Positions 8,675-17,498 of a stretch of 64,000 nucleotides of DNA are shown one piece after another; position 1 is the first letter of the stretch, and each line of letters opens with the position of its first letter. Made by a program: the position numbers and the translations under genes. The notes below the pieces were generated by a model, which was given only the letters and a program-made list of their open reading frames with translations, was not told the DNA's origin and made no database searches. This DNA is from Muribaculaceae bacterium (GTDB taxonomy: Bacteria > Bacteroidota > Bacteroidia > Bacteroidales > Muribaculaceae): the NCBI GenBank assembly GCA_017473615.1, contig JAFUKL010000015.1, forward strand, positions 1 to 64,000, in the 5' to 3' direction.

Positions 8675-9754
8675 TCACTCCTCTACTTTCTGCCCGGTTA
8701 TCACCCCGCTGCCGTAACACAAATGCCCGGTTGCATCATAAATAACAGCAAACTGACCGGGGGCAATACCCTGCACTTTCTTTTCTGACTCTATCACATA
8801 TTCCCCATCATGCAAATGCGTGAATTTAGCCTTGATAAATTCCGGGGTGTGACGATTCTTAAACATTATTTCTACAGGAGAGTTCATGCCTTCCCACGGA
8901 TTTCCCGAAATAAAGTGCATCTCATCTATGTGAATAAGCCTGCCGTACTGCTTTTCGGTATCATAACCATTGCTCACATAAACGGTATTGTCTTGTACAT
9001 TCTTTTTCACCACAAACCAAGGTCCTCCGCTCAATCCCAAGCCCTTACGCTGACCTATCGTGTGAAACCAATACCCTTTATGCTCTCCTATCTTCCTGCC
9101 TGTTTCGATCTCTATGATATTACCTTTCTTCTCGCCAAGATGACGACGAATAAAATCGTTATAATTGATTTTACCAAGGAAACAAATACCTTGACTGTCT
9201 TTGCGAAACGCATTAGGCAACTTTGCATCTACGGCAAGCCTGCGCACATCGCTTTTCGGCATTGTCCCCAAAGGGAACATCAAGTGTTGCAGTTGCTCAT
9301 AGCTTATTTGAGCAAGAAAATCGGTCTGATCTTTAACCGGATCTACCGCTGTGGCAAGATATTTCTTTCCATCCACAAAATCGGTACTTGCATAATGGCC
9401 GGTTGCAGTAATATCAAATTCTTTACCCCAACGTTGCTCGAAATACCCGAATTTTATCATTTTATTACACATCATATCAGGATTGGGGGTAAGCCCGGCT
9501 TTTACGGTACGCAAAGCATACTCCATCACATTATCCCAATATTCCTGATGAAGGGACACCACTTCAAGGGGTAACCCGTATTTTTTCGCAATGAGACTGC
9601 ACATCTCAATATCCTCTTCGGCAGAACAATCGCCCTCACCATTATCCATACCGATGCGTATATAAAACAAGTTCAGGTCGTGCCCCTCCTCTTTGAGTTT
9701 ATGCACCACGACTGCACTGTCCACACCGCCCGATATAAGTACCGCTATATTCAT
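8675..9754 (-). CDS. mnmA: tRNA-specific 2-thiouridylase MnmA
   Basis: 359 residues from the ATG at 9754; an in-frame TTG lies three codons upstream, but the ATG gives the normal [13 protein letters not shown] start. The PP-loop SGGVDS is at the N-terminus. The two active-site cysteines are present: nucleophile Cys in [13 protein letters not shown], and the second in [12 protein letters not shown]. The enzyme 2-thiolates wobble U34 of tRNA Lys, Glu and Gln. It is followed after 7 bp by the BFN gene and preceded by doxX (74 bp). No terminator is seen in the gap, so it belongs to the same operon. Confidence 0.95.
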   Translation of the reverse strand: MNIAVLISGGVDSAVVVHKLKEEGHDLNLFYIRIGMDNGEGDCSAEEDIEMCSLIAKKYGLPLEVVSLHQEYWDNVMEYALRTVKAGLTPNPDMMCNKMIKFGYFEQRWGKEFDITATGHYASTDFVDGKKYLATAVDPVKDQTDFLAQISYEQLQHLMFPLGTMPKSDVRRLAVDAKLPNAFRKDSQGICFLGKINYNDFIRRHLGEKKGNIIEIETGRKIGEHKGYWFHTIGQRKGLGLSGGPWFVVKKNVQDNTVYVSNGYDTEKQYGRLIHIDEMHFISGNPWEGMNSPVEIMFKNRHTPEFIKAKFTHLHDGEYVIESEKKVQGIAPGQFAVIYDATGHLCYGSGVITGQKVEE

Positions 9755-9828
9755 TCTTTTCAAATTCTCTTTGTAAAACCGCTCTTTCCGTTCAGTATCA
9801 ATTCAAATCCCGTTTTTTTAGCAGAAAC

Positions 9829-10341
9829 TCAACTTTCTTCAAGTTCAAATTCCTTAGCCTCAGCCTCTCCTTTCTCGTCCACACTGGTAAGATTCACCGA
9901 GATGATATAATCCAATGAAATCTTACCCGGACCTGCCAACATCATGAAGATGAAAATCCCCATGAACATAATAGGCAGATAACCCGCCTGCATGCTATAC
10001 AACTGCGTTACACCCTCTGCTGAATAATATTGCATTAACACATGTTCTGCTATCACCATAGCTACAAACGGTGGTACGATAGCGAATCTTGTAAACAGTC
10101 CCAGTATGATTAAAGTAGAGCATATTATCTCTATTAATATCATAACTATCAACGCCGTTTCGCCACTCATACCCAACACAGGACAAAACGTAGACGCCAA
10201 TTCATTATAATGCGCAATTTGGCGAATACCGAACTGCATGAACATCACACCGGTAAACAAGCGCATAAACAAGCGTGCCATATTGGTAAACGTCAAGCCC
10301 GCACTCCACAAAAACATTCGTTTTAATAACGTTGCTGCCAT
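9829..10341 (-). CDS. DoxX-family integral membrane protein
   Basis: 170 residues with about four membrane helices and the family pattern near the N-terminus (ARLFMRLFTGVMFMQFGIRQI), then GLFTRFAIVP and a fourth helix ending in AGPGKISLDYII. The C-terminal 20 residues are acidic. DoxX proteins are small inner-membrane proteins, some linked to quinone/thiosulfate oxidation, but function here is unknown. It lies 23 bp downstream of the DUF5106 gene and 74 bp upstream of mnmA. Confidence 0.8.
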   Translation of the reverse strand: MAATLLKRMFLWSAGLTFTNMARLFMRLFTGVMFMQFGIRQIAHYNELASTFCPVLGMSGETALIVMILIEIICSTLIILGLFTRFAIVPPFVAMVIAEHVLMQYYSAEGVTQLYSMQAGYLPIMFMGIFIFMMLAGPGKISLDYIISVNLTSVDEKGEAEAKEFELEES

Positions 10342-10364
10342 GAGATTTTTCTTTTTCTTGATTC

Positions 10365-11258
10365 TTATCTTAATATAGCCTCTACAGGCACATTCTTTTC
10401 TACAATTTTCTTTTCTCCGTCAAGTATAAAGATACTTGGTGAAATTTTCAAGTCAAAAGTGTCTCCGGCATCTTCTGCCGCCACTATAACCCAATTTTCC
10501 GACCAGCCTTTAGCGGCTTCTGCCCATTCTTTAGTGTACTTACAAGGAGAAATACACACAATCTTCAAAGAGCCGTCGGTAATCAAGCGATTCATTGTCA
10601 CATTGGTACTTAGACGTAGACGTCCGAACATACAATCCGAACATTCACCGTCATTAAAAAACAGAATCGTGGTTTTATCTCCAAGCAATTCGGATAATTT
10701 CATTTTATCACCGTCTAAACCAAACACTTCAACTTCCGGACACAATGCTCCCACTGCATTGCGGTTTATCTTCGATATCTGACGCTTATAATATTCTTTT
10801 TCTTTCTTCTTTATGACATTGGATTTTACCATCGCTTCAGCAAACGGCAGATAAGCCTCATCACTCGCAAAAACTGCTTGAGAAGAAAATAGGTTCTTTT
10901 CGGCAAGACGACCGATAAGCACAAAATTGCTCTTATTGCTTTGAGCCTTATTCATCAGATCCTTTATAGAATTAATTACCACAGTCTTGTGAGCATGCGG
11001 AAAGAAATTTATGTAGTCACAAAATGCTACCTCAAACGCAGGCTCATCAATAACGGGTTTCGACAAATCAAAATTATTCCAGAACCTGATTACCACATAA
11101 TTGGCTCTGTCTTGAAACGATTTTATCGTATCAGGTGCTTGAGGATAAGGAAACAGCGTCTTAGGTTTTTCCGGCATTTCACCTATCTCATCTTGAGAGA
11201 AAACCGGAAACCACGACAACACAGATATAAATGACAATAAAAGTATTATTTTCTTCAT
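10365..11258 (-). CDS. Secreted DUF5106 thioredoxin-like protein
   Basis: 297 residues with a signal peptide (1-21, ending VFSQ). Residues about 25-165 match the DUF5106-type N-terminal domain (NYVVIRFWNNFD, FFPHAHKTVV). Residues about 170-297 have a thioredoxin-like fold with TTILFFNDGECSDCMFGR, a CxxC motif, and the cis-Pro region SPSIFILDGEK. It is likely a periplasmic thiol-disulfide oxidoreductase. It heads the operon running to the TPR gene at 4386. No clear consensus promoter is visible in the 67 bp between its start and the upstream terminator. Confidence 0.8.
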   Translation of the reverse strand: MKKIILLLSFISVLSWFPVFSQDEIGEMPEKPKTLFPYPQAPDTIKSFQDRANYVVIRFWNNFDLSKPVIDEPAFEVAFCDYINFFPHAHKTVVINSIKDLMNKAQSNKSNFVLIGRLAEKNLFSSQAVFASDEAYLPFAEAMVKSNVIKKKEKEYYKRQISKINRNAVGALCPEVEVFGLDGDKMKLSELLGDKTTILFFNDGECSDCMFGRLRLSTNVTMNRLITDGSLKIVCISPCKYTKEWAEAAKGWSENWVIVAAEDAGDTFDLKISPSIFILDGEKKIVEKNVPVEAILR

Positions 11259-11327
11259 TTAACAGTTCTTTTTATATTACCATATAGAATCTCAATGTAA
11301 AAGTACGTCAATATCCTAAGAGTACAA

Positions 11328-11356
11328 AAAAAAACGGCTCAAATCTGCCGTTTTTT
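11328..11356. terminator. Terminator after M48 peptidase gene
   Basis: GC-rich stem ACGGC/GCCGT (left arm in 11334-11338, right arm in 11347-11351) flanked by A and T runs on the two sides, so it can work in both directions. It separates the M48 gene from the DUF5106 operon. The surrounding 228-bp gap holds nothing else recognisable. Confidence 0.65.
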
Positions 11357-11486
11357 CATTTTTTTACAAACTATCACACCATATTACACTTTCCGTTTTC
11401 CGTAATACTCGCAATTATATAATCTATACCACAAGTTTCAAACATTCATTAGTTATACATTAAGACTATTCATAACGGGCAATGAT

Positions 11487-13025
11487 TTACGGAATTTCAT
11501 ACTTATAAATAGTTAACATACCATTGAGTTTTATAATCATTTTTTTAGCCCACTCTTTTTCTGAAAAAACAAACCTTTGATGCACTACATCTGTCAAATT
11601 ACTTTCAAAACCTTCTTCTAAAGAAGAGATATATTGTTTTAGAAGTTCTATAGACTTTATTTTATCATCCAAACGCATAGTTGCAATAATTTCTGATTTC
11701 AAAACGTTTATATTTCTACTATCTAACGATTTTGCCTTCTTTATCAACTCCATAACATCATTATTGCTTTTCAAATCATTTCTTGTATTCAGATAACAAT
11801 TTGCCTTTAATATATAATCATCTACAGTTGCAACTCCATTTTCTATATTTTGATCAACATATGGCAAACATTGTCGAAAACGACAATCATTATATTTCAT
11901 CAAGGCAACATTAGAAATCGCAAAAGAAATATGACGTTCAAAATGTTTATCTCTAATTGTATATGCGACACCCGCATCTTGAATACGCTTTATTAACGCC
12001 GGGTGGGTATACGAATCCAAATATGCTACATTATTCATATCTTTAATTTTTTCCTCATTAATTCTATTTAATGCAGTTGCTAATGCATTTTTATCATAGC
12101 CAAGTATTTCAAGAACTTCAATTGCCAATCTATCGGCTTCTTGTTCCTGCTCATGATTATATTGCATTCCTAAACGATCTACAACTTGTTTTGCTATACT
12201 TGTACTTAATACAGCCATACCAATTGTTGCAGCTCCTGGAACGTAATATTCATTTCGTGAAGCAACAACCCCCTCAGCAACAGCAGTTAGCCCAGTAGCT
12301 AATTTTCCCCAGAATGCTGCTCGTTTCTGTCGAGATATAGCAGCATTAACGTTTTGAACAGCGTGATCGAGAATGAAATGAGCAATTTCATGAGCAAGAA
12401 TTGCAACAAGTTCATCTTCAGAATGAAGCAAAGCAAGAAGCCCTGTATTTAGAACTATTGTTCCATTTGGAAAACAACAAGCATTTATACTCGGGTTTTG
12501 TTGTATAATAATATTAACACTACCCGGGCGACCATCAATTAATTGAACCGGTGCTATTCTTGCAATAAGACTATAAACATATGTATTCAAAAAAGGATCA
12601 TTTAGTTCAAGACCAGAAGATTTAACTTCATGTATATACTTTAAAGCATCATCTTCCATTTCTCTACGTAGTTCATATTGAAACCCTTTTTTCTTTAATT
12701 GATAAAGTACTTTTGTGACTATATTTGCATCCCACAATTGCTGAACATTATTATATTTAAAGCCAAAACAATCATCGACCTTGGAATTTATATCAACACT
12801 GTTCCCTTTTTCATCCTCCAAATAAAAAAATTCGTTAAGCCTTCCATACTCATCAATATTAGTATCATGAACGAATTTTACTATATTAACTTGCGTATTT
12901 TTCTTCCATACACCATTACTACGCAACATTGTTGCCGTAAGATTCAAATCAAAAGACAGCTCAAAAGCCGACAATGAATTTATAGTTAAAATGAAAATTA
13001 CTATAAATGCATATTTCTTATACAT
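11487..13025 (-). CDS. M48-family zinc metalloprotease, exported
   Basis: 512 residues. Signal peptide at 1-20 (MYKKYAF...LSAF). The peptidase domain spans about 150-350 with the zinc motif HEIAHFILDH near residue 212 (HExxH) and the third-ligand region EQEQEADRLAIE near residue 290. The remaining C-terminal 150 residues look helical and TPR-like. M48 enzymes of this BepA-like arrangement act in the periplasm on envelope proteins. The gene is visibly more AT-rich than its neighbours to the left and right, suggesting transfer. It has its own promoter and terminator and is not clearly linked to the ATPase gene upstream. Confidence 0.9.
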   Translation of the reverse strand: MYKKYAFIVIFILTINSLSAFELSFDLNLTATMLRSNGVWKKNTQVNIVKFVHDTNIDEYGRLNEFFYLEDEKGNSVDINSKVDDCFGFKYNNVQQLWDANIVTKVLYQLKKKGFQYELRREMEDDALKYIHEVKSSGLELNDPFLNTYVYSLIARIAPVQLIDGRPGSVNIIIQQNPSINACCFPNGTIVLNTGLLALLHSEDELVAILAHEIAHFILDHAVQNVNAAISRQKRAAFWGKLATGLTAVAEGVVASRNEYYVPGAATIGMAVLSTSIAKQVVDRLGMQYNHEQEQEADRLAIEVLEILGYDKNALATALNRINEEKIKDMNNVAYLDSYTHPALIKRIQDAGVAYTIRDKHFERHISFAISNVALMKYNDCRFRQCLPYVDQNIENGVATVDDYILKANCYLNTRNDLKSNNDVMELIKKAKSLDSRNINVLKSEIIATMRLDDKIKSIELLKQYISSLEEGFESNLTDVVHQRFVFSEKEWAKKMIIKLNGMLTIYKYEIP

Positions 13026-13059
13026 AATTCTTTGTTTTATTTTTTATTCTCAATTTCGG

Positions 13060-13067
13060 CAAATTTA
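13060..13067 (-). promoter_or_regulatory. -7 element of M48 peptidase promoter
   Basis: TAAATTTG on the minus strand matches the TAnnTTTG consensus. The predicted start is about 28 nt upstream of the ATG at 13025. The -33 region is only T-rich, so the call is moderate. Confidence 0.45.
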
Positions 13068-13101
13068 GTTAAAATTATTATCGTATAAAAAAACCATTTC
13101 T

Positions 13102-14271
13102 TTAATATGTCATGCCAAATGCCCATAATGGCAATACATTACCAAAACCATATTCGATATCATCTTTTACAATATAGGAATCCGGAACATCTGCTATTTG
13201 TTTTTTCTTTTTATTCTTCCCTCCTACTTCAAATGTATATTTGCCTATTAAAAAATCAGATACTGAAGAGGATGCGACTTTTTGAGTAACACCCATTGTG
13301 GAAAAGAAAAATGTTTCTCTCAGATTCCCTATATCCGGTTTTTCTGCTGACAACGCATACGCCAAATTCGTATTATTTAAATATACTTTATCAACTTTCC
13401 CCAAGAGTTTTATTCCTCCTGTATCTGCTCGTAATTGCTTTATCAATCCTGCTTTTTCCAAATATATGAGAAAATCCACCACAGAACTGCGATTAACATC
13501 AAGCGACTTGGCTATATTTGTATAATTCGGTTTAAATGGTACACTGTCAGCAATTATCGAAAGTAACGTTCGTAATTTTCTTGCCGTACCTATATTCATT
13601 CCGGCAAACATAGGTATATCATTTTCAATAATTTGATTAATTACGCTGTTCAATCTCAAAAAATACCCTTTTTCTGAACAGAACGGATAATATCCGTTTT
13701 GCAAATACTCTTTAAAATGTTTTAATGGTAATTCGTTTCCCGGGAATTTTACTCTATTACCAATAATGTCATCAAATTTATAAACCGGCAATTCCCACTT
13801 ATTAACAATATTAAGATATTCCCGGAACGACAATCCTGCCAAATAATACTCTAATTTTCGACGACTCAAATCTGCTCCACCTCGTTCCAATTCCAATATC
13901 GAAGAACCGGTATAAACAACCTGCAACTTAGGCATTTGGTCATATATATTCTTTATTTCTTGCGACCAATTCTTGTATTTATGGATTTCATCTATATATA
14001 ATTTCTTTTTACCATTCCTTACCAATTCCAATGCCAAATCATACAATCTATGATTAGTAAAATATAAATCATCTGCCGATACATATAACACTTCTTCTAT
14101 ATTATCATAAAGTTTTATATGTTGTAATAAAAGTGTCGTTTTTCCTACTCCCCTACTACCAAGGATTGAAATCAATCGACTATCCCACTCTATTTGACTA
14201 TGCAAATAGCGAACAAATGTTACATCAGTATTCTCTAAATAATAATGAAATGTACGTATTAAATTTTCCAT
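13102..14271 (-). CDS. AAA ATPase with winged-helix region (AAA_14/DUF4143-like)
   Basis: 389 residues from the ATG at 14271. An upstream in-frame ATG would extend it by 39 residues, but that extension is translated from palindromes and promoter sequence, so the shorter start is chosen. Walker A is GSRGVGKTTL (K44), Walker B is KLYIDEIHK (about residue 99), and a sensor-like GSSILELERGGADLSRR follows. A winged-helix-like segment (NIAKSLDVNRSSVVDFLIYLEKAGLI) lies near residue 245, and the C-terminus resembles the nuclease-like DUF4143 region. The cellular role of this large Bacteroidetes family is unknown. AT-rich like the adjacent M48 gene. Confidence 0.85.
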   Translation of the reverse strand: MENLIRTFHYYLENTDVTFVRYLHSQIEWDSRLISILGSRGVGKTTLLLQHIKLYDNIEEVLYVSADDLYFTNHRLYDLALELVRNGKKKLYIDEIHKYKNWSQEIKNIYDQMPKLQVVYTGSSILELERGGADLSRRKLEYYLAGLSFREYLNIVNKWELPVYKFDDIIGNRVKFPGNELPLKHFKEYLQNGYYPFCSEKGYFLRLNSVINQIIENDIPMFAGMNIGTARKLRTLLSIIADSVPFKPNYTNIAKSLDVNRSSVVDFLIYLEKAGLIKQLRADTGGIKLLGKVDKVYLNNTNLAYALSAEKPDIGNLRETFFFSTMGVTQKVASSSVSDFLIGKYTFEVGGKNKKKKQIADVPDSYIVKDDIEYGFGNVLPLWAFGMTY

Positions 14272-14298
14272 AACAGCCTGATTATTAAATACCACCCA

Positions 14299-14306
14299 CA
14301 AAGATA
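14299..14306 (-). promoter_or_regulatory. -7 promoter element of the AAA ATPase gene
   Basis: TATCTTTG on the minus strand is a perfect TAnnTTTG match. The predicted start lies about 20 nt before the ATG at 14271. The -33 region falls inside the palindrome at 14311-14336, so a protein bound there would compete with RNA polymerase. Confidence 0.6.
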
Positions 14307-14310
14307 CAAC

Positions 14311-14368
14311 AAATTGCACAAAAAAATGTACAATTTTTGAAGAAATTGCACAAAAAATTGTGCAATTT
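14311..14368. promoter_or_regulatory. Tandem palindromes, candidate operators
   Basis: Two related palindromes are repeated at a 32-bp period. Copy 1 pairs AAATTGCACA (14311-14320) with TGTACAATTT (14327-14336), one mismatch. Copy 2 pairs AAATTGCACAA (14343-14353) with TTGTGCAATTT (14358-14368), perfect. Copy 1 starts 5 bp from the -7 box and fills the -33/-7 spacer. About three helical turns separate the copies. This is repressor-operator geometry; the bound protein is unknown, and the ATPase's own winged-helix region is one candidate. Confidence 0.6.
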
Positions 14369-14448
14369 TCATTTTTTAATATAAGCACCTACAAATAAAG
14401 CGATTACAAAAAAGATGAGAGCGTATCAAAACACAGAATATATGTTTT

Positions 14449-14570
14449 ACACACGCCCTCCCCACTTTGTGGTACTCCCTCTAACTTAGAGGGAGAGTTT
14501 TTATTTCAAGCAATTATACTTCCTCCCCTAAGTTAGGGGAGGTGTCGGCTTTGCCGACGGAGGAGTGTGT
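14449..14570. repeat. BIME-like pair of inverted palindromic repeat units
   Basis: Two units with the same architecture face each other. Unit 1 (14449-14495): ACACAC, CCTCC, mini-hairpin CCAC-TTT-GTGG, long hairpin CTCCCTCT/AGAGGGAG. Unit 2 (14522-14570, opposite strand): the same order with mini-hairpin GTCGGC/GCCGAC and long hairpin CCTCCCCTAA/TTAGGGGAGG. A 26-bp AT-rich spacer separates them. The whole forms a large imperfect palindrome in the 345-bp gap between the ATPase and murQ. It follows the end of the murQ operon and may also terminate or stabilise its transcript. The rest of the gap holds only the ATPase promoter. Confidence 0.7.
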
Positions 14571-14616
14571 CTACTCATTTTGACACATCTCCTTAGTTTT
14601 ATATTATCAACGCTGA

Positions 14617-15438
14617 TTAAGCGTTTTCGGCACGATAAGCATCGCAAGCACGTTTCACTTCTCCGTGAAGAAGTAGCAGACGGCGAGCCTCATCGTAAGG
14701 CAAACCAAGTTCTTCAACGATCATGCGAGTACCACGGTCAACAAGTTTAGCGTTGCTCAATTGCATATTCACCATCTTATTACCTTTCACACGACCCATT
14801 TGAATCATAACAGATGTAGTAATCATGTTACAAATCAACTTTTGTCCTGTACCACTCTTCATACGAGAAGAACCGGTTACAAATTCAGGACCAACAATCA
14901 TTTCGATAGCGATTTCAGCCGCTTCAGCGATTGGAGAATCAGGGTTTGAAGAAACCGAAGCAGTTAGACAGCCGTTAGCACGTGCAGCCTTCAACGCTCC
15001 AATAACGTAAGGAGTTGTACCCGATGCAGCTATACCGATAACGGTATCCTTATCGTTGATATTATGAGCTTGAAGGTCTTTCCAGCCTTGTTCTGTATCA
15101 TCCTCAGCATTTTCAACCGGATTACGTAGTGCATAATCTCCACCGGCGATAAGACCTACTACCCATGATGGGTCCATACCGTATGTAGGAGGGATTTCAG
15201 ATGCGTCGAGCACACCGATACGTCCCGATGTTCCGGCACCCATATAGAAAATGCGTCCGCCTCGTTTCATGCGTTCTACGATACCTGTTACAAGTTTTTC
15301 TATAGCAGGAATAGCCTTTTCAACTGCCAACGCCACTTTCTTATCTTCGTTGTTGATACCTACCAATAGGTCATGTACCGACATTTTTTCCAAATCGTTA
15401 TACAACGATGATTGTTCTGTTATTTTTTCAAAAGCCAT
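14617..15438 (-). CDS. murQ: N-acetylmuramic acid 6-phosphate etherase MurQ
   Basis: 273 residues, near usual length. A SIS domain shows the signature MGAGTSGRIGVLDASEIPPTYG near residue 65-86 and GIAASGTTPYVIGAL near 135. It cleaves the lactyl ether of MurNAc-6-phosphate to GlcNAc-6-phosphate and D-lactate in the cytoplasm. It is the last gene of the ten-gene scavenging operon, 36 bp downstream of murK, and is followed by the palindromic repeat. The presence of its substrate-forming kinase directly upstream makes the assignment firm. Confidence 0.95.
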   Translation of the reverse strand: MAFEKITEQSSLYNDLEKMSVHDLLVGINNEDKKVALAVEKAIPAIEKLVTGIVERMKRGGRIFYMGAGTSGRIGVLDASEIPPTYGMDPSWVVGLIAGGDYALRNPVENAEDDTEQGWKDLQAHNINDKDTVIGIAASGTTPYVIGALKAARANGCLTASVSSNPDSPIAEAAEIAIEMIVGPEFVTGSSRMKSGTGQKLICNMITTSVMIQMGRVKGNKMVNMQLSNAKLVDRGTRMIVEELGLPYDEARRLLLLHGEVKRACDAYRAENA

Positions 15439-15474
15439 AACTTTGAATATGTTTGTTAGTTTTTTATTTCAATA

Positions 15475-16311
15475 TTATGAGTGATAAGCAATCAATCCTT
15501 CCATTGGAGCCTGTAGAATCTTGCCTATTTTGCAATCTACCGAGGCAGCGGCTTCTTCAAGCACATCTTTATAGTAGTGTGCGATAGAACCAACGAAATT
15601 GATGCTGTAATCTTTGTAGTTGGCATAATTAGCAATGTTACGCACAAAGAATGCTTTGAATGCGTTAAGCACCAAACGATGTACAGCAGGTTCTTCGATA
15701 TTTTGAATCAAGAACGGAGTTACCGATGCCAAGAAACGGTTCGCCGGATGCTCACGGTAAACTTTCTGAATGATTTTCATGCGGTCAAGGTCATATTGAG
15801 CAAGGAACTTTTCGCAAAGATGTTCAGGAAGTTGCTTTTTCAATACGTCACCTACCAAAAGTTTACCAAGCACAGCACCACTACCTTCGTCACCAAGAAT
15901 GTAACCAAGCGGTGAAACGTTATCCACGATCTTTTCACCGTCATAGTAACAAGAATTAGAACCTGTACCCATGATACATGCGATACCGGCTTCTTTGCCA
16001 AACAAAGCGCGTGCAGCCGCAAGCAAATCGGTATAAACCTCTATAACCGGTGCCGGCACATGCACTGCTATAGCACGGCGCACATTGTCACACACTTCTT
16101 CAGAAATACAGCCGGCTCCATAGAAATAGATAGCGTCAAATGACAAGCCTTCCATTTCGGGCTTTAATTCTTTACCTATGCGTTCAGCCATTTCCTCCTC
16201 GGTGAGCATTACAGCATTCATTCCCGGAGTAAATACTTCCTTCACCACTTTACCACTCTCTACTGCGCACCATTGAATCTTGGTGCTTCCACAATCTGCT
16301 ATTAGTATCAT
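15475..16311 (-). CDS. murK: MurNAc/GlcNAc kinase (BadF/BadG family), MurK-like
   Basis: 278 residues of the BadF/NAGK fold in the ASKHA superfamily. Visible motifs: phosphate-1 ADCGSTK (D6), candidate catalytic base in YTDLLAAAR (D95), GTGSNS (115-120) and GDEGSG near residue 137. The Tannerella forsythia orthologue MurK phosphorylates MurNAc at C6, and this gene sits between a MurT-like transporter operon and murQ, as in that species. Its start overlaps the end of the DUF5009 gene by 4 bp (translational coupling). All active-site residues I can place are intact, unlike the paralogue at 30001-30840. Confidence 0.85.
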   Translation of the reverse strand: MILIADCGSTKIQWCAVESGKVVKEVFTPGMNAVMLTEEEMAERIGKELKPEMEGLSFDAIYFYGAGCISEEVCDNVRRAIAVHVPAPVIEVYTDLLAAARALFGKEAGIACIMGTGSNSCYYDGEKIVDNVSPLGYILGDEGSGAVLGKLLVGDVLKKQLPEHLCEKFLAQYDLDRMKIIQKVYREHPANRFLASVTPFLIQNIEEPAVHRLVLNAFKAFFVRNIANYANYKDYSINFVGSIAHYYKDVLEEAAASVDCKIGKILQAPMEGLIAYHS

Positions 16312-17498
16312 ATCTTTATATATATTTTCTTTTTATACAAAACATAACCTACACACCAGTTTATACACACGAATATTATTGCATACAAACATGATGCCAA
16401 ATACTTATCTCCAAAGACTTCGAGCAAGAAACTCTTATAAATGATATTGTGTATCGACACCATCTCTCCGCCCAAAGGCAACTTGATGCAGCCGAAAAGT
16501 ATGCTTAACGCACCGCCAAGCACATACAAGAACAATGGATTGATTCCGAATGTCTCAAAAAACATCGACCATTTTTTATATCCTTTTATATCGATTATCC
16601 ATATAAGCAACGCAAGCAGTGTCGATGCCATACCACATGTGACAAGAACAAAAGTAGGAGACCAGATATTCTTATTGATGGGTAATCCATAGCTTGCAAG
16701 CCATCCTATTATCATAAGAATTGCACCTACGATAAAGAGGTTCTTCACACGCTCATCGTTATCCTTTATCGTTACTATCAGATGTCCGCACATCACACCT
16801 ATCAACACATGGGCTATTGCCGGTAAAGTGCTGGCAAAGCCTTCCGGGTCAAATGCCGAGTTCTCAAGTACTTTCCACACAGCCAAACCATGATACATGT
16901 GATTACTGCCGAGTACTGCATTATCGATACGATACAGGATATTCTCCTCACATATTTCATAGCCCTGCCCTAATACAAGCATTATTGCATACACCACTAT
17001 CACCCCTGCTGCAACCCACGGAATACGCTTAAAACTTACCGTACAAGCGATGAATGAAGCAGCACAATAGCACAACGCCAATCGCGGCATCACGCCCAAT
17101 ATTCGCATCGTTTCAAGATTGTTTACAGTCGTAAGGAACGGTTTCCCGGCTGCTATGGAACGACAAAAGTAACCGAACCATGCCAAAGCCAAGCCTATAG
17201 CAAAAATAACTATGGTACGACGTATTATCTTACGGCACACAGAGCCGGTCAATTTAAATTCAAATTTTCTCATTGACATATACATCGCCACTCCCATAAT
17301 GAACATGAAGAACGGGAATACCAAGTCGGTAGGAGTCAACCCATTCCACTCGGCATGTCCCAGAGGAGCGTACAATGCGCCCCATGACCCCGGATTATTC
17401 ACTAACAGCATACCGGCAATCGTGATTCCGCGCAGTACATCGAGCGAAAGTAATCTGCTTAATTTTTTCTGTTGTGTCATGATTTTACTATGATTCAT
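16308..17498 (-). CDS. Integral-membrane acyltransferase-like protein (DUF5009/NagX-type)
   Basis: 396 residues; the ATG at 17498 immediately follows the stop of the upstream gene, with an alternative start at 17480. About ten membrane helices. The N-terminal signature RLLSLDVLRGITIAGMLLVN, then LTPTDLVFPFFMFIMG, matches the family related to heparan-alpha-glucosaminide N-acetyltransferase and bacterial NagX. The family is thought to acylate amino sugars at the membrane. Its place inside a MurNAc/GlcNAc operon suggests an amino-sugar substrate or transport role; this is inference. Overlaps murK by 4 bp. Confidence 0.8.
   Translation of the reverse strand: MNHSKIMTQQKKLSRLLSLDVLRGITIAGMLLVNNPGSWGALYAPLGHAEWNGLTPTDLVFPFFMFIMGVAMYMSMRKFEFKLTGSVCRKIIRRTIVIFAIGLALAWFGYFCRSIAAGKPFLTTVNNLETMRILGVMPRLALCYCAASFIACTVSFKRIPWVAAGVIVVYAIMLVLGQGYEICEENILYRIDNAVLGSNHMYHGLAVWKVLENSAFDPEGFASTLPAIAHVLIGVMCGHLIVTIKDNDERVKNLFIVGAILMIIGWLASYGLPINKNIWSPTFVLVTCGMASTLLALLIWIIDIKGYKKWSMFFETFGINPLFLYVLGGALSILFGCIKLPLGGEMVSIHNIIYKSFLLEVFGDKYLASCLYAIIFVCINWCVGYVLYKKKIYIKI

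Noticed and set aside
8810..9574. 254-codon plus-strand frame opposite mnmA
   Set aside because: It is a reading of the opposite strand of a conserved enzyme gene; its translation has no recognisable domain.
13102..14388. Longer N-terminus for the AAA ATPase starting at 14388
   Set aside because: The extra 39 residues are encoded by palindromes and the -7 promoter box, so the ATG at 14271 is preferred.
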